Positions 1-6,266 of a stretch of DNA of 6,392 nt are shown one piece after another. Source of the stretch: Victivallales bacterium (GTDB taxonomy: Bacteria > Verrucomicrobiota > Lentisphaeria > Oligosphaerales > Oligosphaeraceae). Where the stretch lies: positions 1-6,392 of the forward strand of contig CAAGGB010000225.1 in the NCBI GenBank assembly GCA_900769285.1, read 5' to 3'. The position numbers were made by a program, and so were the translations under genes. Within the stretch, counting starts at the first letter, position 1. The number at the start of each line of letters is the position of its first letter. The notes below the pieces were generated by a model that ran no database searches, had not been told where the DNA came from, and saw only the letters and a list, made by a program, of their open reading frames with translations.

Positions 1-3
1 CCC

Positions 4-3000
4 TCACTTGGCTGTCGGCGCAGGCTGCGCGGCGGGCTTTGGCTGCGGCGCGGGCTGCGCGGCGGGCTTTGGCTGCGGCGCGGGAGCCGGCGCGGGCTTG
101 GCGGGGCTGAAGACGGGTATCCAGGTGGGCAGCGAACGGTTGCCGGCCTTGTCGACGGCGCAGGTGCGGAACCAGCGGAGACCCTCGAAGCGCGCCCGGA
201 GGGCGTTGAGGTCGGCCTGGTAGAGCTTCTGGTCGAAGCACTGGGTGAACGCATCCTTGCCGTCGTCGCCGACGGCGGTCATCTCGAGTGCGGCGACGCC
301 GCTGGCGTCGTAGGCGTTCCAGGTGAGGAGGTCGGGCGCGTCGGCCTTGTCGGGTGCGCCGATGAGCCAGAGGTCATCGAGATGGAGCTGGTCGCCATGG
401 TGTCCGCCGCGATGGCGGAAGGTGATGGCGGTGATGCTCATCTTGGCGATGACGTCCTCGGCGACGCCGGCCTCGCGGAGGAGCCGCACGACATCGAAGC
501 TGAAGTTCAGCCACTCGTTCGCCTTCCAGGTGAAGGTCTGGGTGCGGTTGAGGTCGTGGGCGCCCTTCTCGGGCTTGTCGAGGGAGATGGTGTAGGTCGT
601 CTTGCCGTCGGCCAGATGGAGGACGGCATCGACGCGGACGTTGCCGCGGATGACGTTGCGGCGCAGGCGGAACGCCAGGTGCGGATGACGGGCGGGCGTC
701 CACTTGACCGGCACCCAGGCGCCGCCGTTGGAGTAGTAGGAGGAATTGAGGAGGTACGGCGTCTGGCCGGGGTCGTTGACGCGGACCTCGAGGCCGTTGT
801 GCTGCGCGGGACGGAAATGCGCGGTGCCGCTCTGGACGCCATTCCAGTTCCAGAACCAGGCGACGCTGCTGGCGGCGGACATCTCCAGCCAGGCGGGGCC
901 GGTCTTGTCCTTGGCGTAGTCGACCTTGATGGGCACGGTGAGCGCGGGCGCGGGATTGCCGGCGCCGTCCATGAGACCGTCGAGACGCAGCTCCAGCGTG
1001 TCGCCGTCCTTCGCGGCATTGAGCAGGTCGCGGAAGACATATGGATAGTTGAGCGAGATGACATCACGGTCGGGGTCATGGCGTACAGAGGACTGCCAGC
1101 CATTCAGCGCACTGGGCTGGGCGCCCTTGCCGACGGCAAACGTGACCTTGTCGAGCCGCAGCGGCGACAGCCCGCCGCTGGCGGCGGAGATGTCGAGCAG
1201 CGTGCCGTTGCTGAGGGGATTGGCCGTGTCGACGAACGCATGGCTCAGCTTCGGAGCCTCCTGGTCCAGCAGGAACGGCAGGTCGACCGGACGGCTCTCG
1301 CGGCCTCGCTGGTCGACGGCCTTGACGACCAGGTGATTGACGCCCGCCTGGAAGCCCTCCAGCGTCGGGGTCAGCTTGGCGCCAGGCGCCGCCGCCGTCC
1401 ACGGCAGCTTGGCACGTGCCTCGGCCGTGAGGTCGTCGTAGGCGGCGTTGCCGGGCAGCTTGGCCCAGAACACCGTCTTCACGCCGTCGTGGTCGAAGAA
1501 CACCGGCGTGAACGCGAGCTGCTCGGCGGAGCGGACCGCCGGACCGAAGACGATGTCGTCCAGAGCCATCCAACTGTAGCGCCCCGTCTGGTCAGGCGAG
1601 CCGCAGGAGCGTATTTGCAGCGTGCTGCCGACGAATTTGCCCATGTTGAAGCCGGCGGCGCGGAACGCGTCGCTGACGACGCCCGTCCAGGTGCGCCACT
1701 GCTCGTCGAAGACCCACGGACGCCCCAGGCGGGTGCTGACGGAGCCGCTGTAGTCGTTGTTGGAGAGCTGCGCGAACGCGGGCTCGCCATAGGCGAAATG
1801 GAGGCTGACGTGCGCCATGTCGGCGGCCTGGTAGCGCATCTGCATGACCGGATACTCGGCGGCGGAGAAGCCCGTCCGGAAGTTTGTCTCAAGCCGCTGA
1901 TTGCCGCGGTTGTGGACTTCGAGGTAGTTGCCGCGCATGACGTCGGAGGCGTCACCCTTGTGGAGCATCCGCCAGCGGCGCTTGCCGTCGAGGAAGGGCT
2001 CGGCGAAGCCGTGCTCGAAGCTGAGGAAGAAGGGCGAGAAGCCCTGGAGGGACAGCAGTGCGGGGCCGGCGTCGCAGCGTTCGGGGGCGTTCATGGCGAG
2101 CGTATGGACGCTGTGCTCGGCGGCGTTCTTGGAGCCGTTGGGGATGACGGTGACCGTGACGGTGCCGGAGGCCAGCGCCTGCCGCATCGCCTCGGTGCGG
2201 GGCAACTGGTAGCAGCGCGTCTCGGAGGCGCCCGGATTGAACACCGGCGCCAGCGTCTGGCCATTGGCCGTCACCGTCGGATACGCCATCCGTCGGTCGG
2301 CGTAGCCGACGTTGTGGACGACGCGGATGCCGTCGGGCAGCGTGGGGTCCCATTCGGCGCGGACGTCCAGCTTTTCGGGCTGCTGGAGCCAGCAGAGCGG
2401 CTGGCGGATGGTGACGCCCTGCGCGGTGACATCGAGCCAGACGGTGTTGAGTCCGGGCTTGGCGGCGGCGGTGAGCTTGGCGATGAGCTCGGCGGGCGTG
2501 GCGGCGGGGATGGGCGTCTTGGCGGCGGCGTCCGCGTAGGCCTTGAAGGTCTCGCCTTCACCGAGAGTCATGGCGGGTGCGCCGTAGCGGATGGCGGCGA
2601 ACTGGGAGATGGCGTAGGCGGAGCCTGGCGCGTTGCCCCAGATGCCATTCTGGATGGCGTCGCGCTGCGCCAGGCCGAAGCCGACGAGCCGGACGAGGCC
2701 CTTCTTACGGTTCAGCGTGGCGCGGAGGCGCGAGGGCAGCCAGGCGACGACCTCCGTCCAGCCGCTGTCGTCGGCGCGGATGTCGGCGGCGGGCTTGACC
2801 TCGCTGTGCCCGGTCATGGTCCAGGAGCCCTCGCTGAAGGTCTCGCCGCTGATGTGCTCGTAGAGGTGCCGCTGCGCCTGGTAGACGCCCTTGTCGTTGT
2901 TGACGCCGAGGTCATAGTAGAAGTTGAACTGCGCCTTCTCGGTGCGCTTGGCGGCGAAGCGCCAGCCGGCGATGTCGTCGATGGGGAAGAGCGGACTGTT

Positions 3001-6000
3001 GGCGGGACGCATCATCATGTCGCCGGCGCCGAGGCGGTTGCGGAGGAGCAGCGCGGAGGCGCCATGGGCCATGAACGACTCCTGGACGCTCTGGCCCACG
3101 GTGTCGTTGACGCTCCAGCGCGGTGCGTCGAGCGTGTTGACGGGCAGTCCGTTGAGCGTCGTGCGGAAGACCGGCAGGGTCTTGACGACAGGCGGCTTGG
3201 GCTCCTCGAGGGGGAGCATCCGGACCGGAACGGGGCGGGTGCGCACGCCGTCGTAGGTAATCTTGATTTGGGCGAGGGTCATGCTGTGGATGAAGGTCCA
3301 GATGCCGACGAGGCCCTCGCGGAGGACATTCGGGTCGTTCCAGGTCATGACGAGCTCGTCGTCGAACCAGTATTCGAGCTTGGTGCCGATCTTGCGGAGC
3401 TTGATGTAGTACCAGGCGCCGTGGTAGGGGCGTCCCTGGGCGATGAGCGGGTTGAGAATGCGGCGGTAGAGCCCCTTGCGGGTGCGGGGGACGAGGTAGG
3501 CGTCGGTCTTCCGGACGGCGACGCCGTTGCGGTACATGGTGGTCCAGTTCTGGGAGAGGTTCTGGTCCCATTCGGTGCAGGCGACGGTGTAGCCGCTGCT
3601 CGCGGTGTTGTCGGCGGCCATGATGGTGCAGTTGAGGTTGCCCATGCAGTCGTAGGAGCCATGGCGGCTGCCGGCGTAGAATTCGAGCGTCATGTCGCCG
3701 GTGAAGAGCTGCTTGCGCCAGAACGCGCCCATGGTCTCATAGCACTCGGCAATCATGTGTGACCAACTGGGCGTGCACTGGAAGCGGTTGATGATCTGCC
3801 AGTCGCCGCCATTCTGCAGCCACGCGAACGGCGATTCGTTGAAGAACTCGTCGATGACGTTGCTGCGCGTGACGCGGCTCCGCGCCAACTGCGCGACGCT
3901 CATGCCCTTGACGCGCACGCGCGTCCCGAACGTCCGCAGCGGCTGCGCCAGCGACTCGCGCACGATGATGCTCTTGCCGACGACAATCCAGAGCTGGTGT
4001 CCCTCGGCGTGGAGCGTGTAGTCGAGGGCGTCGACGCCCTTGCCCTGCGGCGGAGTGAGCGGGAGGGTTCGGACGAGCGGCTGGGCGCGGTTAGGCTCGG
4101 CCAGCCGCAGCACGAGCGAGTTGCCGCTGATGGCGACGGAGACGGGGCCGTCCGTCTGGTCGTCGGCGACGGCGAGATGGAGGTCGGAGCCGGGGATGCA
4201 GGGCATGGTGAGGCGGAAGTCGCCGAAGAAGTCGCCCTTGTGCCAGAGTGCGTCGCCCTTGCCGGCGATCCACTGTCCCTCGGGGGAGGCCCAGTGGCGC
4301 ATGAAGCTGTCGTGCTCGAAGACGGGGTTCTTCTGCTTGAGCTCCTTGAGGATACCGCGGTCGCTGTCCAGGGTGAGTCGCGTGGCGGTCAGGGTGGTGC
4401 CGGGCGCGGCGACCAGGCCGTAGGCGCCCGTCAGGACGTCCGGCAGGGAGTGGATGAGGACGGTGCGGCCATTCTTGAGGAAGCGGACGAGGCCCTTCTC
4501 GGTGGCGTCGGCCATGAGGGTGAAGGCTGCGTCGGCGCCGCCGGCGACCTGCGCGGCGGGGAGGGTCAGCGTGGCGAGGTCCTTGGCGCCCTGGGGACCC
4601 TGCTCGCGCAGCGTGTAGGTCTCGGCGCCGTCGGCGGCGCGCTGGACGGTGAAGACCAGCCGCGGGGACGAGTCGCCCTGCCAGCCGGCGATGAGGCCGA
4701 CGTTCCAGGTCTTGCCGTCGGGACGGACCTCGGTGCTGAAGACGAGGTTCTCGCTGTGGGCGCGACCGAGCAGCAACTGTGCGCCCTTGCCGTCGGCGCC
4801 GAGGGCGACGGCCGCGGCGTCCTTGCCGCTGATGTCGACCTTCCCGGAGGAAGACAGGCGATGGTAGGCGAGATGCTCCGTCGTGTCGAGCCTCGGGACG
4901 AGATAGGGCCGGACGGTGACGTCGTCCATGCGCACCTCCTCGGGCGTGTTGGCGAACATGCCGAACTTGCCTCCCGGCGGCAGCGGCTCACGGACGCGGA
5001 ACAGCTCGCTGCGGTCCAGATAGCAGATGATTTCGTCGCCGTGCGCGGCGATGCCGGGCAGATACCACTGGCTCTTGAACAGCGGGACCTCGGCGCGCGC
5101 CAGCAACTGGCGCTGGCCGGCGCGCTGACGCCACAGCCGCACCTCGTTCATGCCGGGGGCGGGACGGTTCATGCGCAGCGTGAACGCATAGAACTCGGCC
5201 TTGGCGGGGTCGGGCTTCTGCCCCTCGGCGACCGGCGCGTCGCGATGGTAGAAGACGAGTCCGGCCTCGCCGTCGTCCAACTGGATGGAGACGGTCATCT
5301 GGTAGTCGTCGTAGACCTCGTAGCCGGCGGTGATGACGTTGTCGACGTTCTTGCCGCCGCCCTTGAGGGAGTAGAAGTTGGGGCTCTTGTCGGCCGTGAG
5401 GGGGGCGCGTTTGGCGTCGGCCTGGCTGGTCTCGGGACGCGCGAGCGCCTGCGCCAGCGCCGTGTGCAGATGCCAGCCGCCCGTCTGAATGGTCCACGGC
5501 TCCAGCTCGTTCTTCGCGCCCTCCTCAATCATGAAGTCCGTCACGAAATTCGCGCCGGGAACGGGCAGGAACTTCGCGTCCTTGCCGACCGGCGAACCCT
5601 CGCGCACGGAGATGGCCCCAGGCAGCACGAACGGCGCGGCGACGATGGCCCGCAGCGAGCCGCCCACATACACCGACCAGTCCAAATCGCGAACCTTCAG
5701 CAGCACCTCCTGCGACCCCGCGGACACCGCGCCCGACGCCGCGAACCGCGACGGCTGACGGCGCCGCGCACCGCCCGGCAGCACCTCCTCCACCGTCACC
5801 GCGTCGGCGCCCACCGTCACCAGCGCCTGCCGTCCGCCCGTCTTCGATGTCACCTGCAGCTCCAGCGGCAGCGCGGTCGCCGTCACACGGTAGTTGCCAT
5901 GCGCCTTCCGCGCCGTCGCCGAACGCTTCCACCCCGCCGACGGCGCACCCTCCTGGGACCGCAGCGAAACCGACGACAGCGCCAGCAGCGCACACGCCAG

Positions 6001-6036
6001 CGCCACGCGCGCAAACAACCTCGACGACATCTTCAT
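4..6036 (-). CDS. Giant secreted multi-module beta-sandwich protein, about 2010 aa, probable surface or glycan-binding protein
   Basis: Residues are counted from the ATG at 6036. A signal peptide (1 to about 27) precedes a beta-rich N-terminal region (36-160). Four ConA-like modules follow at about 162-380, 381-560, 566-720 and 727-936. Jelly-roll-like modules lie at about 956-1153, 1337-1500 and 1713-1894, with Ig-like segments near 1190-1320, 1501-1592, 1593-1710 and 1895-1977. Residues 1978-2010 form a Pro/Ala/Gln/Lys tail. I find no glycosidase, peptidase or sulfatase signature, no LPXTG or PEP-CTERM sorting signal, and no transmembrane helix after the signal peptide, so export and binding are inferred rather than enzymatic activity. 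The ATG at 6036 is preferred because AAGGAAGG lies 8 nt upstream. A GTG at 6063 is in frame but lies upstream of that Shine-Dalgarno and would add nine residues ahead of the signal peptide; the ATG at 6030 is a lesser alternative. The frame is intact with no frameshift. The gene stands alone in the window. Exact function is unknown. Confidence 0.95.
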   Translation of the reverse strand: MKMSSRLFARVALACALLALSSVSLRSQEGAPSAGWKRSATARKAHGNYRVTATALPLELQVTSKTGGRQALVTVGADAVTVEEVLPGGARRRQPSRFAASGAVSAGSQEVLLKVRDLDWSVYVGGSLRAIVAAPFVLPGAISVREGSPVGKDAKFLPVPGANFVTDFMIEEGAKNELEPWTIQTGGWHLHTALAQALARPETSQADAKRAPLTADKSPNFYSLKGGGKNVDNVITAGYEVYDDYQMTVSIQLDDGEAGLVFYHRDAPVAEGQKPDPAKAEFYAFTLRMNRPAPGMNEVRLWRQRAGQRQLLARAEVPLFKSQWYLPGIAAHGDEIICYLDRSELFRVREPLPPGGKFGMFANTPEEVRMDDVTVRPYLVPRLDTTEHLAYHRLSSSGKVDISGKDAAAVALGADGKGAQLLLGRAHSENLVFSTEVRPDGKTWNVGLIAGWQGDSSPRLVFTVQRAADGAETYTLREQGPQGAKDLATLTLPAAQVAGGADAAFTLMADATEKGLVRFLKNGRTVLIHSLPDVLTGAYGLVAAPGTTLTATRLTLDSDRGILKELKQKNPVFEHDSFMRHWASPEGQWIAGKGDALWHKGDFFGDFRLTMPCIPGSDLHLAVADDQTDGPVSVAISGNSLVLRLAEPNRAQPLVRTLPLTPPQGKGVDALDYTLHAEGHQLWIVVGKSIIVRESLAQPLRTFGTRVRVKGMSVAQLARSRVTRSNVIDEFFNESPFAWLQNGGDWQIINRFQCTPSWSHMIAECYETMGAFWRKQLFTGDMTLEFYAGSRHGSYDCMGNLNCTIMAADNTASSGYTVACTEWDQNLSQNWTTMYRNGVAVRKTDAYLVPRTRKGLYRRILNPLIAQGRPYHGAWYYIKLRKIGTKLEYWFDDELVMTWNDPNVLREGLVGIWTFIHSMTLAQIKITYDGVRTRPVPVRMLPLEEPKPPVVKTLPVFRTTLNGLPVNTLDAPRWSVNDTVGQSVQESFMAHGASALLLRNRLGAGDMMMRPANSPLFPIDDIAGWRFAAKRTEKAQFNFYYDLGVNNDKGVYQAQRHLYEHISGETFSEGSWTMTGHSEVKPAADIRADDSGWTEVVAWLPSRLRATLNRKKGLVRLVGFGLAQRDAIQNGIWGNAPGSAYAISQFAAIRYGAPAMTLGEGETFKAYADAAAKTPIPAATPAELIAKLTAAAKPGLNTVWLDVTAQGVTIRQPLCWLQQPEKLDVRAEWDPTLPDGIRVVHNVGYADRRMAYPTVTANGQTLAPVFNPGASETRCYQLPRTEAMRQALASGTVTVTVIPNGSKNAAEHSVHTLAMNAPERCDAGPALLSLQGFSPFFLSFEHGFAEPFLDGKRRWRMLHKGDASDVMRGNYLEVHNRGNQRLETNFRTGFSAAEYPVMQMRYQAADMAHVSLHFAYGEPAFAQLSNNDYSGSVSTRLGRPWVFDEQWRTWTGVVSDAFRAAGFNMGKFVGSTLQIRSCGSPDQTGRYSWMALDDIVFGPAVRSAEQLAFTPVFFDHDGVKTVFWAKLPGNAAYDDLTAEARAKLPWTAAAPGAKLTPTLEGFQAGVNHLVVKAVDQRGRESRPVDLPFLLDQEAPKLSHAFVDTANPLSNGTLLDISAASGGLSPLRLDKVTFAVGKGAQPSALNGWQSSVRHDPDRDVISLNYPYVFRDLLNAAKDGDTLELRLDGLMDGAGNPAPALTVPIKVDYAKDKTGPAWLEMSAASSVAWFWNWNGVQSGTAHFRPAQHNGLEVRVNDPGQTPYLLNSSYYSNGGAWVPVKWTPARHPHLAFRLRRNVIRGNVRVDAVLHLADGKTTYTISLDKPEKGAHDLNRTQTFTWKANEWLNFSFDVVRLLREAGVAEDVIAKMSITAITFRHRGGHHGDQLHLDDLWLIGAPDKADAPDLLTWNAYDASGVAALEMTAVGDDGKDAFTQCFDQKLYQADLNALRARFEGLRWFRTCAVDKAGNRSLPTWIPVFSPAKPAPAPAPQPKPAAQPAPQPKPAAQPAPTAK
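7..105 (-). other. Pro/Ala/Gln/Lys-rich C-terminal tail
   Basis: The last 33 residues are almost only Pro, Ala, Gln and Lys, with a ten-residue unit related to QPAPQPKPAA present twice. Such tails are usually extended and flexible and can act as wall- or envelope-spanning stalks or linkers. No hydrophobic anchor or sorting motif follows it. A role in attachment is inference. Confidence 0.75.
23..82. repeat. Perfect 30-bp tandem duplication in the 3' end of the giant gene
   Basis: Bases 23-52 and 53-82 are identical copies of a 30-bp unit starting GGCTGCGCGGCGGGCTTTGG on the plus strand. The unit is ten codons, so copy-number change keeps the reading frame and only lengthens or shortens the Pro-rich tail. 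Flanking sequence on both sides is a degenerate continuation of the same GC-rich pattern. Confidence 0.95.
103..3171 (-). other. Three jelly-roll-like modules interleaved with Ig-like segments (residues about 956-1978)
   Basis: Three segments share an order of motifs. A strand of alternating aromatic and basic residues comes first: WRFAAKR near 1025, MQMRYQA near 1398 and LAFRLRR near 1787. Then a W-centred strand leads into a short helix: SGWTEVVAWLPSRLRA near 1091, EQWRTWTGVVSDAFRAAG near 1445 and NEWLNFSFDVVRLLREAG near 1840. A closing strand follows: YAISQFAAIRYG near 1141, SWMALDDIVFGP near 1488 and LHLDDLWLIGAP near 1884. This resembles carbohydrate-binding jelly-roll modules. Between and after them lie Ig-like stretches with G-x-N-x-L/V-x-V and A-V-D-x-x-G-N type turns, for example GVNHLVVKAVDQRGRES near 1565, GLMDGAGNPAP near 1687 and AVDKAGNRSLP near 1960. 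Assignment is by eye and needs a profile or structure comparison. Confidence 0.5.
3229..5553 (-). other. Four tandem concanavalin A-like modules (residues about 162-936)
   Basis: Each module ends with the same two-part signature. First comes a beta hairpin: CYLDRSELFRV near 338-348, VRFLKNGRTVLI near 517-528, LWIVVGKSIIV near 682-692 and LEYWFDDELVMTW near 887-899. A G-containing strand follows: FGMFAN at 358-363, YGLVAA at 539-544, FGTRVR at 703-708 and VGIWTF at 910-915. Modules 1, 3 and 4 also open with a D/E-F, then W, then G-x-W pattern, as in WLQNGGDWQIINRF near 739-752. The hairpin-then-G pattern is typical of the LamG and 3-keto-disaccharide hydrolase (formerly DUF1080) beta-sandwich fold. 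Module 4 is the best conserved, rich in Trp, Tyr and Cys, and has an S-G-Y core strand near 813-815. Module 2 is the most divergent at its start. Boundaries are approximate. Binding of carbohydrate is inferred from the fold family only. Confidence 0.6.
5956..6036 (-). other. Sec signal peptide of the giant protein
   Basis: The first 27 residues have a short basic start (MKMSSRLFAR), a hydrophobic core (VALACALLAL) and a polar end (SSVSLRS) before QEGAPSAG. This is the usual tripartite Sec signal. Cleavage near residues 24-28 is a guess, as no clean A-X-A site is present. The Cys in the core is preceded by A-L-A, which does not fit a lipobox, and it sits too early for a lipoprotein, so signal peptidase I processing is more likely. 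Confidence 0.8.
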
Positions 6037-6044
6037 GGGCACAA

Positions 6045-6052
6045 CCTTCCTT
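6045..6052 (-). promoter_or_regulatory. Shine-Dalgarno sequence of the giant gene
   Basis: Minus-strand AAGGAAGG, with 8 nt between it and the ATG at 6036. It decides the start, because it lies downstream of the in-frame GTG at 6063 and is 14 nt from the next ATG at 6030. Confidence 0.7.
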
Positions 6053-6072
6053 GGGCCAGACACAGCCCGAAC

Positions 6073-6138
6073 CTATAGTAGTATGTAAGAGTGGATACGA
6101 TCACCTGGCAGGAGAAGCCACCGTGACGGGCCTCCCAC
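6073..6138 (-). CDS. Possible 21-codon leader peptide ORF upstream of the giant gene
   Basis: A GTG at 6138 on the minus strand is preceded by a perfect AGGAGG (6148-6143) with 4 nt spacing. It opens a frame of 21 codons starting VGGPSRWLLLPGDR and ending in a TAG at 6075-6073, 36 nt before the start of the giant gene. Five of the 21 residues are Leu, and the last two codons before the stop are CTA CTA. CTA is absent from the giant gene, and TCA, also used here, occurs there only once. The Shine-Dalgarno could pair with CTCCT at 6114-6110 within the ORF. This could be a translated regulatory leader, or a chance match in non-coding DNA; the spacing is short and the start is GTG. Confidence 0.2.
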   Translation of the reverse strand: MGGPSRWLLLPGDRIHSYILL

Positions 6139-6142
6139 TACA

Positions 6143-6148
6143 CCTCCT
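6143..6148 (-). promoter_or_regulatory. Orphan-looking strong Shine-Dalgarno (AGGAGG)
   Basis: Minus-strand AGGAGG within TTTAGGAGGTG is a full match to the anti-Shine-Dalgarno, stronger than the site used by the giant gene. Its only nearby start is the GTG at 6138. It may mark the leader ORF or be coincidental. Confidence 0.3.
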
Positions 6149-6266
6149 AAACGAATGGACACTATTTTTTATTTGTCAGCTTGAGAGGAAAAATCGCGGG
6201 CGGGGTGTATGGTAGAGTAGGCTGCGACACGCGCCTGCGCCGCAACAGCGGCACAGCCAAATTCCA

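Noticed and set aside
382..3762. Plus-strand open frame of 1126 codons
   Set aside because: It lies in codon register opposite the giant gene and is open only because that gene avoids TTA, CTA and TCA. Its translation is low-complexity, rich in Gly, Ala, Val, Glu and Arg, and has no recognisable domain.
5956..6036. Lipoprotein signal (Cys in the signal peptide core)
   Set aside because: The residues before Cys are A-L-A rather than a lipobox, and the Cys comes too early in the hydrophobic core.
6037..6063. GTG at 6063 as start of the giant gene
   Set aside because: It would put the AAGGAAGG Shine-Dalgarno inside the coding region and add nine residues before an already well-formed signal peptide.
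3997..6078. Plus-strand open frame of 693 codons
   Set aside because: Same antisense register effect; starts at a GTG with no good ribosome binding site, and its end is Arg-rich nonsense-like sequence opposite the signal peptide region.
6073..6085. TACTAT / TATAGG as a -10 element close to the giant gene
   Set aside because: Each matches only 4 of 6 and no acceptable -35 lies 16-18 bp upstream.
6151..6179. Sigma-70-like promoter with CTGACA (6179-6174) as -35 on the minus strand
   Set aside because: The -35 matches 5 of 6, but the hexamer at 17 bp spacing is ATTCGT, a poor -10, and neighbouring spacings are no better.
6123..6215. Plus-strand 30-codon frame with AGGAG (6110-6114) 8 nt before a GTG, encoding a partly hydrophobic peptide with a basic end
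   Set aside because: Spacing is good, but it has a GTG start, no supporting promoter, no conservation evidence, and overlaps the more plausible minus-strand leader. Kept only as a note.
6239..6252. GC hairpin GCCGC-AACA-GCGGC as a terminator
   Set aside because: No T run follows on either strand, and the stem is only 5 bp before a mismatch.
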